Below, piece by piece: positions 1 to 5,453 of a stretch of DNA of 11,550 nt (position 1 is its first letter; every line of letters begins with the position of its first letter). The DNA is taken from assembly GCA_963808455.1 (NCBI GenBank), contig CAWEHT010000206.1, positions 1 through 11,550 of the forward strand, given 5' to 3'. Origin of the DNA: CAWEHT01 sp963808455. Lineage in GTDB: Bacteria; Chloroflexota; Anaerolineae; CG2-30-64-16. The notes beneath the pieces were generated by a model, which saw only the letters and a program-made list of their open reading frames with translations, was not told the DNA's origin and made no database searches. The position numbers and the translations under genes were made by a program.

Positions 1-1
1 C

Positions 2-220
2 ATCGGCTATGTCCGGCATCACGTCAAAGTGGCGGGCTTTGTCGCGCCGACCCTGTTCACCGACGATGCCATTGCCCGAATCTTCGAATATACGAAAGGC
101 TTGCCCCGCCGCATCAACCAACTGTGCACCACCGCGCTGATGGCCGGAGCCATCGAGCAAAAATCCATCGTGGACGAAACCACCATCCGCAAAGCCGTGG
201 CCGAACTCGATCACGACTGA
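2..220 (+). CDS. C-terminal fragment of an ExeA/TniB-like AAA+ ATPase (probable transposition helper)
   Basis: The open frame enters from the left edge and ends at TGA 218-220, leaving about 72 residues. The sequence has the signature end of ExeA/TniB/TnsC-type AAA+ proteins: a segment resembling Y-[IV]-x-H-H-x-K-x-A-G-F, then F-T-D-D-A-I-A-R-I-F-E-Y, the G-L-P-R-R-I-N-Q-L-C sensor-2-like helix, and a final helix that ends the lid domain. Walker A and B would lie upstream of the window. The family includes general-secretion ExeA, but in many bacteria short stand-alone members sit directly after a DDE transposase gene and act as ATP-dependent target-selection or activator subunits. The truncated lon gene just downstream makes that mobile-element role more likely (inference). 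A GTG at 29 is an internal codon, not the real start. The transposase partner cannot be seen. Confidence 0.75.
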   Translation: MGYVRHHVKVAGFVAPTLFTDDAIARIFEYTKGLPRRINQLCTTALMAGAIEQKSIVDETTIRKAVAELDHD

Positions 221-244
221 GCCTTTGCCTGCACCCACACTATG

Positions 245-271
245 AGGCCCCGTGTTCCCCCGACGGGGCCT
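245..271 (+). terminator. Rho-independent terminator-like hairpin after the AAA ATPase gene
   Basis: A perfect 9-bp stem, AGGCCCCGT (245-253) and ACGGGGCCT (263-271), encloses a 9-nt loop 25 bp after the ATPase stop codon. The 3' side is followed by only a short TT before G, so the U-tract is weak. The strong GC stem and its position fit transcription termination. Confidence 0.55.
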
Positions 272-352
272 TTGCGCGGGCGGCATCCACCACCAACAGC
301 TCCGGCCGCCGCCACCATTTTGTCCGGCTAAAGACCCAGGTGCACCATACAT

Positions 353-383
353 CGCGGCCTTCGCTGCCATGCAGCGCGGCCTT
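353..383. repeat. Direct repeat CGCGGCCTT flanking a 6-bp hairpin
   Basis: CGCGGCCTT occurs at 353-361 and again at 375-383. Between them lies the inverted repeat CGCTGC (362-367) / GCAGCG (371-376) with a 3-nt loop. It sits about 80 bp before the point where lon homology begins. Repeats like this can be transposase-binding sites near an element end, but this one is short and GC-rich and could be chance. Confidence 0.25.
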
Positions 384-462
384 TTCGCGTTCCCGCAAAA
401 CTGGCACCGCGACCGCCTTCGATTAATCGAGCCGTGCACCTCCATCCAATTCAGCTGCCTAC

Positions 463-1887
463 AACATCCGGCGCGAGCGAGAAGGCGTCATTCTGTGCTT
501 TGTTGGCCCTCCAGGCGTCGGGAAGACATCCTTGGGCCAGTCGATCGCACGGGCCATGGGCCGCAAGTTCATTCGCCTGGCGCTCGGCGGCATCCACGAT
601 GAGGCGGAGATACGCGGTTTCCGGCGCACCTATATCGGCTCGATGCCTGGCCGGGTGATTCAATCGTTGCGCCGCGCAGAGACCAACAACCCAGTGTTCA
701 TGCTCGACGAAGTCGACAAACTGGGGCGCGATTTTCGGGGTGATCCGGCCTCGGCGCTGTTGGAGGTGTTGGACCCGGAGCAGAACGTCGAGTTCCGCGA
801 TCATTATCTGGATGTCCCATTTGACTTGAGCAAGGTGCTGTTCATCACGACAGCCAACTGGCTGGACCCGATCCCGCAGCCGCTGCTGGATCGGATGGAG
901 GTCATCGAACTGCACAGCTACACCGAAGATCAGAAAGTTGCCATTGCCCAAGGTTTTCTGGTGCCGAGGCAGATCAAAGAGACGGGGCTGCGCGCTGGCG
1001 AGGTGAGCTTCGACGAGGGAGCCTTGCGTCGCATGGTGGTTGACTATACGCGGGAAGCGGGAGTGCGCAACCTGGAGCGTGAGATCGGCACCGTTTGCCG
1101 CAAGATTGCCGTGAAGACCGCCGAGGGGGGGGCTGCCATCGGGCCGGTGTTGGTGACCGCCGAGAATCTCGCGGACTACGTCGGCAAGCCTCGCTTCTTC
1201 ATGGAGGTGGCGGAGCGGGTCGAAATCCCCGGTGTGGCGACGGGACTGGCCTGGACCCCTGTGGGCGGCGACATCATGTTCTTCGAGGCCACGCGCATGC
1301 CGGGGAGCAAAGGCTTCATGGTGACGGGTCAGCTCGGCGACGTGATGAAGGAATCGGCCCAGGCGGCCATGAGCTGGGTGCGGAGCAGGGCCACGAACTA
1401 CGGAATTGACCCGGATTTCTTTGCACACACGGATATCCACCTGCATATCCCGGCCGGGGCTACTCCGAAGGATGGACCCAGCGCCGGGGTGACAATGGCC
1501 ACCGCACTTCTGAGCTTGTTGACCGGGCGAGCGGTGCGCAAGGATGTGGCCATGACCGGCGAGATCACACTGCGCGGGCAGGTGTTGCCAGTTGGCGGCA
1601 TCAAGGAGAAAGTCCTGGCCGCAAGCCGGGCAGGCCTGACGACAGTGATTCTACCGAAGCGCAACGAGAAAGATCTGGACGAAGTGCCCGAGCAGGTGAA
1701 GGATAGGATGCGCTTTGTCTTCGCCGAGACTGTCAGCGATGTCGTGCAGGCCGCGCTGGAGCCCCAGGCCCGGCAAGATGGTGCAGAGCCCGAGGTCGGG
1801 GGGCGTGGTCAGGAACCGGCCGCACCGGACAATCAGCATGAGATTCAGCCGGTGCTAGAGCCGCAGGTCGCCCGCAAAGCGGAGTAG
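463..1887 (+). pseudogene. lon: 5'-truncated lon: ATP-dependent Lon protease lacking the N-terminal half
   Basis: Lon is a cytoplasmic ATP-dependent serine protease that degrades misfolded and regulatory proteins. What remains is the AAA+ core and the protease domain. Walker A (G-P-P-G-V-G-K-T, about 505-528), Walker B (F-M-L-D-E-V-D-K), sensor 1 (T-T-A-N), the arginine finger region (L-L-D-R-M-E) and sensor 2 (G-V-R-N-L-E-R) are all present. They are followed by the P domain with the catalytic serine in D-G-P-S-A-G (codon 1480-1482) and the catalytic lysine in G-I-K-E-K (codon 1603-1605). A tail of about 45 acidic, Pro/Gln-rich residues follows. The family is usually near 800 residues; only about 475 remain, and the substrate-binding N domain plus coiled coil (300 or more residues) are gone. 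The frame is open back to a stop at 424-426 but has no ATG, GTG or TTG before TTG 532, and a start there would drop Walker A. It is therefore probably not a working ATPase. TAG is at 1885-1887. Confidence 0.85.
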
Positions 1888-1962
1888 CTGCCCGCCCGCA
1901 GGCAGCTTCGGCAAGGCGTAAGGGGCGAGTGGGGACAGGGAAAGCACCTGCTCCCTGCTCGC
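1886..1962. other. Hairpin-forming stretch after the lon stop codon
   Basis: Two inverted repeats follow lon. The first pairs AGCTGCC (1886-1892) with GGCAGCT (1901-1907). The second pairs CAGGGA (1936-1941) with TCCCTG (1952-1957), extended on the outside by GCGAG (1925-1929) with CTCGC (1958-1962) across a left-side bulge. Neither has a T-tract, so if they end lon transcription it is not as classical terminators. The rest of the 1888-2027 gap shows nothing recognisable. Confidence 0.35.
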
Positions 1963-2027
1963 TGGGCCAAAATTGAAGGCTCCTTGTGCGCTGTTCGCGC
2001 CCTGTATGCTCAGCCCCGCCGCATTAG

Positions 2028-2055
2028 TTGACAAAGCGCCAATTCTAAACATAAT
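2028..2055 (+). promoter_or_regulatory. Sigma70/SigA-type promoter of the PHP-AlbA gene
   Basis: A perfect -35 TTGACA (2028-2033) is followed after 16 nt by CATAAT (2050-2055), five of six matches to the -10 consensus. An A/T-richer patch around it stands out in a GC-rich region. Transcription would start near 2062, giving an 80-nt leader before the GTG start at 2142. Confidence 0.65.
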
Positions 2056-2130
2056 AGTGGTAGCGTTGATCCGCGAGCATGGCTGCCAGTGTTGCGTATG
2101 TGCGGCATGCCCTGTAAACGAAAGGAGAGA

Positions 2131-2163
2131 ATGTATCTTTTGTGCCAGCTAACAAACGAATAA
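2131..2163 (+). CDS. Possible 10-residue leader peptide overlapping the PHP-AlbA start
   Basis: The ribosome-binding sequence AAAGGAGAG (2121-2129) is better spaced for ATG 2131 than for the GTG at 2142. The ATG opens a 10-codon frame, M-Y-L-L-C-Q-L-T-N-E, ending at TAA 2161-2163. It overlaps the first codons of the PHP gene in another frame. It could be a translational-coupling leader, or the ATG may be a chance occurrence and the ribosome may use GTG 2142. No homology is claimed. Confidence 0.2.
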   Translation: MYLLCQLTNE

Positions 2164-3434
2164 CGAAAAGCCAGCGGGTTGCTGAGGGGACTTGGCGCCG
2201 GGTCGATTTGCACCTGCATACTCCAGCATCGGCGGATTGGTTGGAGCCGGGTGTGACCTTACTACAGTGGCTGGAAAAGGCTGAATCCCGTGGGCTTGAC
2301 ATGGTGGCGATCACCGATCACAATACTGTAGATGGGGTCGCCCGCCTGAGGGCGGAGATTGAGCGTCTCACGTGGCTGGAGAGGACTGACCGTCTCCGGC
2401 CCGACGAGCGCCGTGATCTGGACGAGTACCGCCGTCTGGGCGAAAAGCTTCTCGTGCTGCCGGGATTCGAGTTCACGGCCACATTTGGATTCCACGTTCT
2501 GGCGATCTTCCCTCCCGAGACTTCAATTAGAGCCCTTGAGTTGCTCTTGCTCCGTCTCAATGTGCCCGAGGCCAAGCTGACGGACGGCAGCACTGAGGTA
2601 GGTGCTACCGCTGATGTACTGACGGCCTATCGCCTTGTCCGTGAAGCGGGGGGGGTGGTAATCGCTGCGCATGTGAACAGCACGCACGGGGTAGCGATGC
2701 GCGGCGTCAATTTTGGTGGGCAGACAAAGATCGCCTTCACCCAGGACCCCAATTTGCACGCCCTCGAAGTGACCGACATGGGGAGCAAGAGCCGCCGGTC
2801 AACCGCCAAGTTCTTCGATGGCTCCAAGCCTGAATACCCGCGGCGCATGCACATCCTGCAAGGGTCGGATGCCCACCGCCTGACGCGCGACCCCAAAGAC
2901 AAGAATCGCCTGGGCATCGGCGAGCGGGTCGCTGAAGTTTGTCTACCCGAGGTCAGCTTTGAGGCGCTGAAGATGGTGCTGGAGAGCGATGACTACACTC
3001 GCATCCGGCCATATGCTCCGGACTCGGCTGAGCCCTTTGATCTTGTCCAGGTGGCACGCGACGAGGGTAACACGATTGTCCAGGCTTTCCACGAAAGCAT
3101 GGTTCAGCAGGTTGGGAGGCTTGGGAAGATCCTCGCCGATGTCGTGGCATTTGCCAATACGCGCGGTGGCGCGATCTATATTGGGGCCAGCGTGTCCCGG
3201 AGGGGCCAGCCTCGCGGCGTGGAAAATGCCGATCAGGCGGTTGGGCTGCTGAAACGAGAGATCGAGCGCAACATCACACCTCTTCTGGATGCGCGGGTGG
3301 ACATCGTGCAAAGTCAGGGCGCGACGATCTTGCGCATAGTCGTGCCGGACGGGGCGGAGAAGCCATACGCCCTGGGGCAGCACGCGTATCTATGTGCGCC
3401 AGGAGGGCGATACCAACGAGGCAGTGCGCGATGA
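2142..3434 (+). CDS. PHP-domain phosphoesterase fused to Schlafen/AlbA_2 domain (5' part of a frameshifted gene)
   Basis: 430 residues. Residues 20-290 form a PHP (polymerase/histidinol phosphatase) metallohydrolase domain with the expected metal ligands: H24-L-H26, D59-H60, E110 in G-F-E, H118, H177 and D243-A-H245. The set is complete, so a metal-dependent phosphoesterase or nuclease activity is plausible; the substrate is unknown. Residues about 310-410 match the AlbA_2/Schlafen ATP- or nucleic-acid-binding fold, with V-V-A-F-A-N-T-R-G-G-A-I-Y-I-G as the diagnostic stretch. After K-P-Y-A-L-G-Q-H-A the frame turns into unrelated residues and stops at TGA 3432. The expected continuation R-I-Y-V-R-Q-E-G-D is in the +1 frame, so the true product would be about 603 residues. 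The GTG start is the only one available between the in-frame stop at 2115 and the HxH motif. The gene has its own promoter at 2028-2055. Such fusions occur in accessory gene sets, and a defence or stress role is only a guess. Confidence 0.8.
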   Translation: MPANKRITKSQRVAEGTWRRVDLHLHTPASADWLEPGVTLLQWLEKAESRGLDMVAITDHNTVDGVARLRAEIERLTWLERTDRLRPDERRDLDEYRRLGEKLLVLPGFEFTATFGFHVLAIFPPETSIRALELLLLRLNVPEAKLTDGSTEVGATADVLTAYRLVREAGGVVIAAHVNSTHGVAMRGVNFGGQTKIAFTQDPNLHALEVTDMGSKSRRSTAKFFDGSKPEYPRRMHILQGSDAHRLTRDPKDKNRLGIGERVAEVCLPEVSFEALKMVLESDDYTRIRPYAPDSAEPFDLVQVARDEGNTIVQAFHESMVQQVGRLGKILADVVAFANTRGGAIYIGASVSRRGQPRGVENADQAVGLLKREIERNITPLLDARVDIVQSQGATILRIVVPDGAEKPYALGQHAYLCAPGGRYQRGSAR

Positions 3435-3954
3435 GATCGTCTCGCTGGTCTTGAGCCAGTACGGGCCGGGCGCCGGCCCGCCGGCCAAGGCGCCCCTCGA
3501 AGCGCCACCCGTTGCATCGGACGGGGACGGGCTGAACAGTGCCGAAGTGGTGGAAGCGACGTTGGACATCGTGTCAGACGGTCAGGTTCCAGGCGGGTCA
3601 TTGCCGGGCATCGGGGTTGAGGTACTCAAGATTGAAGAGCGCAAGGGTACCCGGTACTACAGCATACGTGACCTGCGCAATGGCAATGTCATCCACAACG
3701 TCAGCAAGTCTTCGGCCCGCAAGCTTTGGAGCTACGCTATCCAACAGCACACTTCAAACCCGGTGAACTTCGAGAAGGTCGCCTGGAATGGTGATCTGGG
3801 CCTATGGCAGGTCGCGCGGCGGGCCAAGCGCCTACGCTATGATCTCGTGCTGCGCGAGCCGGCCGGCGATTGCCGGGTCTTCTACGGGGTTACAGCCGAT
3901 GGCATGTTCGGCCCCTGGCAGCAATTCCTGCAAGGCGAGGATAGGGCCGAGTAG
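3394..3954 (+). CDS. 3' part of the frameshifted PHP-AlbA gene, with unknown C-terminal domain
   Basis: 186 residues in the +1 frame relative to 2142-3434, overlapping it by 41 nt. The first 20 residues complete the AlbA_2 domain (Y-V-R-Q-E-G-D-T-N-E-A-V-R-D-E-I; in this family an Arg/Gly-Asn-rich end precedes the R-D-E-I helix). A linker rich in Pro, Ala and Gly (about residues 22-47) follows. The last 110 or so residues form a compact domain I do not recognise, rich in Trp, Tyr and basic residues (R-N-G-N-V-I-H-N-V, K-L-W-S-Y-A-I, L-G-L-W-Q-V-A-R-R, F-G-P-W-Q-Q-F-L). GTG 3394 lacks a ribosome-binding site, so separate translation is unlikely. I treat it as the tail of the upstream gene. Stop TAG 3952-3954 is followed by a terminator. 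Confidence 0.7.
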   Translation: MRQEGDTNEAVRDEIVSLVLSQYGPGAGPPAKAPLEAPPVASDGDGLNSAEVVEATLDIVSDGQVPGGSLPGIGVEVLKIEERKGTRYYSIRDLRNGNVIHNVSKSSARKLWSYAIQQHTSNPVNFEKVAWNGDLGLWQVARRAKRLRYDLVLREPAGDCRVFYGVTADGMFGPWQQFLQGEDRAE

Positions 3955-3979
3955 CTGCGGCACGTTGGAGAGTTGCACA

Positions 3980-4009
3980 AAAGCCCCTGTTCACAGGAAG
4001 AGGGGCTTT
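3980..4009. terminator. Bidirectional terminator between convergent genes
   Basis: Perfect 9-bp stem AAAGCCCCT (3980-3988) / AGGGGCTTT (4001-4009) with a 12-nt loop. Outer bases CACAA (3976-3980) and TTGTG (4011-4015) can pair further. It has T-runs on the 3' side of either strand and lies between the stop of the PHP-AlbA gene (3954) and the stop of the minus-strand prenyltransferase (4049), so it can serve both. Confidence 0.8.
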
Positions 4010-4048
4010 ATTGTGGGGCTGTGCGGCTTTGATGGGCACGCGCTGGGC

Positions 4049-4990
4049 TCAGTTGAAAGGCAGAATGTAGAAAGCCAGGACGACGACTATGCCGAACAAC
4101 GCCACGTCGATTTGCAGTGGCCGGTCTCTCAAGACCACGATGTCGGGCGGGTCGGTCTCGCCCTTGACATGGATCAGGTAAAGGTAGCGGAAGAGCCCGT
4201 AGATGACACACGGCACGGTGAGCATCATGGTATGACTGGGTGGCAAGTTGGGCGCGGAGAAGGTGTATAGTGCGTAGGCCATCACGGTGCTGGCGCTCAC
4301 CAACGCCAGCATCTGGTCGAGAAAGCGCAGGGTGTACTCCTGAAGGATGGTTCGGGTGTTGCCTACGCTATCCTTGAGGAGCACAATTTCTTGGCGGCGC
4401 TTGCCCAAAGCAAGAAAGAGCGCCAGGAGTGTCATGCACATGTAGATCCAGGGTGAGAAGCGGTCGGCCGACACGGCGAGCACGCCACTTGCCACACGCA
4501 GCACAAAGCCGGCCGCTATGGCCATCACATCGAGGATCACGAGGTTCTTGATCCAGAGAGAATAAGCGATCATCAGCAGCAGATAGCTAGAGAGAAGGAC
4601 GACTTGCCCTTCGCCGAGCCACAAGGCGGGCGGCACTGTGATGAGAATCAGGATGGCAGCGCCGATCCCCGCCACCCTGGGCTGGAGCTCGCCAGCCGGA
4701 AGAGGACGACTGCACTTGCTGGGATGGAGGCGGTCTTTGTCGATGTTGACCAGGTCATTGATAATATAGACGACGCTGCAGATCAGGCAAAAGAGCACGA
4801 AAGCGGTAAGCGTGCGGAAGAAATAGCGGTTGAAGAGCGTCCCGTTGAAGAATAGCTTCTGATCGAAGAATAACGCAGCCCAAACGAAGATGTTCTTGGT
4901 GTATTGCTTGGGGCGCATCGTCTTGACGAAAGGCTTGATTTGCGCCAACAAAGTCGGTTCAGAAAGTTCCATTTCCGTCGCTCGGCTCAT
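4049..4990 (-). CDS. UbiA-family prenyltransferase, decaprenyl-phosphate phosphoribosyltransferase-like
   Basis: 313 residues, an integral membrane protein with about nine hydrophobic segments. The polyprenyl/Mg-binding loop reads N78-D79-x-x-N82-x-x-x-D86-R-x-H-P-x-K92, followed by S-R-P. The D-R-x-H-P-x-K-x-x-R-P signature fits the branch represented by Rv3806c of mycobacteria, which moves phosphoribose from PRPP to polyprenyl phosphate, better than quinone or heme UbiA enzymes. A second motif, D154 with a following G-F-V-L-R-V, fits the family. The substrate assignment is inferred, and no arabinan or PRPP pathway partners are nearby. The frame is open to ATG 5092, but a promoter lies at 5015-5043, which excludes that start. 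ATG 4990 is preceded by GGAGG (11-12 nt away); ATG 4972 is an alternative. The aspartate usual at position 82 is asparagine. Confidence 0.8.
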   Translation of the reverse strand: MSRATEMELSEPTLLAQIKPFVKTMRPKQYTKNIFVWAALFFDQKLFFNGTLFNRYFFRTLTAFVLFCLICSVVYIINDLVNIDKDRLHPSKCSRPLPAGELQPRVAGIGAAILILITVPPALWLGEGQVVLLSSYLLLMIAYSLWIKNLVILDVMAIAAGFVLRVASGVLAVSADRFSPWIYMCMTLLALFLALGKRRQEIVLLKDSVGNTRTILQEYTLRFLDQMLALVSASTVMAYALYTFSAPNLPPSHTMMLTVPCVIYGLFRYLYLIHVKGETDPPDIVVLRDRPLQIDVALFGIVVVLAFYILPFN

Positions 4991-5014
4991 GGTCCCTGGG
5001 GCCCTCCGTGCCCA

Positions 5015-5043
5015 AATATACCGCACTGTAGATGGGACGTCAA
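5015..5043 (-). promoter_or_regulatory. Promoter of the UbiA-family gene
   Basis: On the minus strand, TTGACG (5043-5038) and TATATT (5020-5015) are separated by exactly 17 nt. Transcription would start near 5008, giving an 18-nt leader to ATG 4990. This supports 4990 over the longer frame starting at 5092. Confidence 0.6.
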
Positions 5044-5092
5044 ACCCCGTACAAGAAGGGCCGCGCTTAGAAAGGCTCTGGTGTCTGGTCAT

Positions 5093-5098
5093 GGAGGT
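5093..5098 (+). promoter_or_regulatory. Ribosome-binding site fixing the DUF2007 start
   Basis: GGAGGT six bases before GTG 5105. It decides this start over the upstream in-frame codons reaching back to 4904, which overlap the divergent prenyltransferase gene and its promoter. Confidence 0.7.
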
Positions 5099-5104
5099 AG
5101 ACTC

Positions 5105-5341
5105 GTGAACTCAAAATTGGAGACCGTGTGGCGATCGGCGGGGATGCTGCAGGCGCAGGTTATCCGTGGCAAGCTGGCAAGCGCAGGTGTGCCCGTCTTC
5201 TTGAAATACGAAGCGATCGGGCAAATCTTTGGTCTGACCGTTGACGGCCTGGGGCTGGTCGAGGTGCAGGTGCCCACGGATTGGGTGGAGGAGGCCACGT
5301 TGTTGCTTTCTGAAGACCTGGGTGAGGAAGGGCAAGAGTAG
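5105..5341 (+). CDS. DUF2007-family small protein (putative signal-transducing protein)
   Basis: 78 residues starting at GTG 5105 with a near-perfect ribosome-binding site. The pattern T-V-W-R-S-A-G-M-L-Q-A-Q-V-I-R-G-K-L, then G-V-P-V-F-L, then a central G-Q-I-F-G-L, and finally V-Q-V-P-x-D-W-V-E-E-A is that of DUF2007 (PF09413). It is a ferredoxin-like alpha-beta fold of about 70 residues whose molecular role is unknown despite the signal-transduction name. It has no membrane segment and no cysteines, and the tail is acidic. It is transcribed divergently from the UbiA-family gene. I found no convincing plus-strand promoter in the 114-bp gap. It precedes the operon at 5454 by 112 bp, but a promoter lies in between, so it is probably transcribed separately. 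Confidence 0.75.
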   Translation: MNSKLETVWRSAGMLQAQVIRGKLASAGVPVFLKYEAIGQIFGLTVDGLGLVEVQVPTDWVEEATLLLSEDLGEEGQE

Positions 5342-5381
5342 CCATGAGGACGGGGCAGGATTTGCTATCGAGTCCCTTTTT

Positions 5382-5410
5382 TTGTCCTGAGCGGCCTGAT
5401 CTGGTATATT
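5382..5410 (+). promoter_or_regulatory. Promoter of the 5454-7532 operon
   Basis: TTGTCC (5382-5387) and TATATT (5405-5410) with a 17-nt spacer, directly after a run of seven T (5377-5383). Predicted start of transcription is near 5417, downstream of the GTG at 5412, which argues for the later start at 5454. Confidence 0.55.
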
Positions 5411-5438
5411 TGTGTTTTGGAGTTACAAAGGGCTTTGC

Positions 5439-5444
5439 AAGGAG
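5439..5444 (+). promoter_or_regulatory. Ribosome-binding site choosing GTG 5454
   Basis: AAGGAG nine bases before GTG 5454; the in-frame GTG at 5448 would be only three bases away and GTG 5412 lies upstream of it. Confidence 0.6.
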
Positions 5445-5453
5445 TGCGTGCGT

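Larger units (their letters stand above)
221..462. other. Gene-free stretch between ATPase and lon remnant; probable mobile-element end
   Basis: About 240 bp with no credible gene in any frame; the overlapping open frames have arginine/histidine-rich compositions typical of shadow frames. It holds a terminator-like hairpin (245-271), a pair of CGCGGCCTT repeats around a small hairpin (353-383), and the point near 463 where Lon homology starts abruptly. Translating all three forward frames gave nothing like the Lon sequence that should precede Walker A (the conserved helix around V-K-E-R-I-L-E). I infer that this stretch carries the right end of the element encoding the ATPase. No terminal inverted repeat can be confirmed because the left end is outside the window. 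Confidence 0.5.

Noticed and set aside
451..1446. 331-codon open frame on the minus strand opposite lon
   Set aside because: The plus strand is clearly Lon. The antisense frame is rich in His, Arg, Pro and Leu, as expected for the shadow of a GC-rich gene, and has no recognisable motif.
3462..3485. GC-rich palindrome GGGCCG-N5-CGGCCC
   Set aside because: It lies within the Pro/Ala/Gly linker coding region of the PHP-AlbA gene; its codon composition alone explains it.
4991..5092. Longer N-terminus for the UbiA-family gene from ATG 5092
   Set aside because: A TTGACG-17-TATATT promoter lies inside it and the extra 34 residues do not look like family sequence.
4904..5104. Longer N-terminus for the DUF2007 gene
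   Set aside because: It would overlap the divergent prenyltransferase gene and its promoter, the added residues are not family-like, and GGAGGT before GTG 5105 gives a better start.
5347..5383. Possible terminator before the run of seven T
   Set aside because: Only a 4-bp stem (GGAC/GTCC) with a 20-nt loop can be formed, too weak to call; the T-run is better seen as part of the promoter region.
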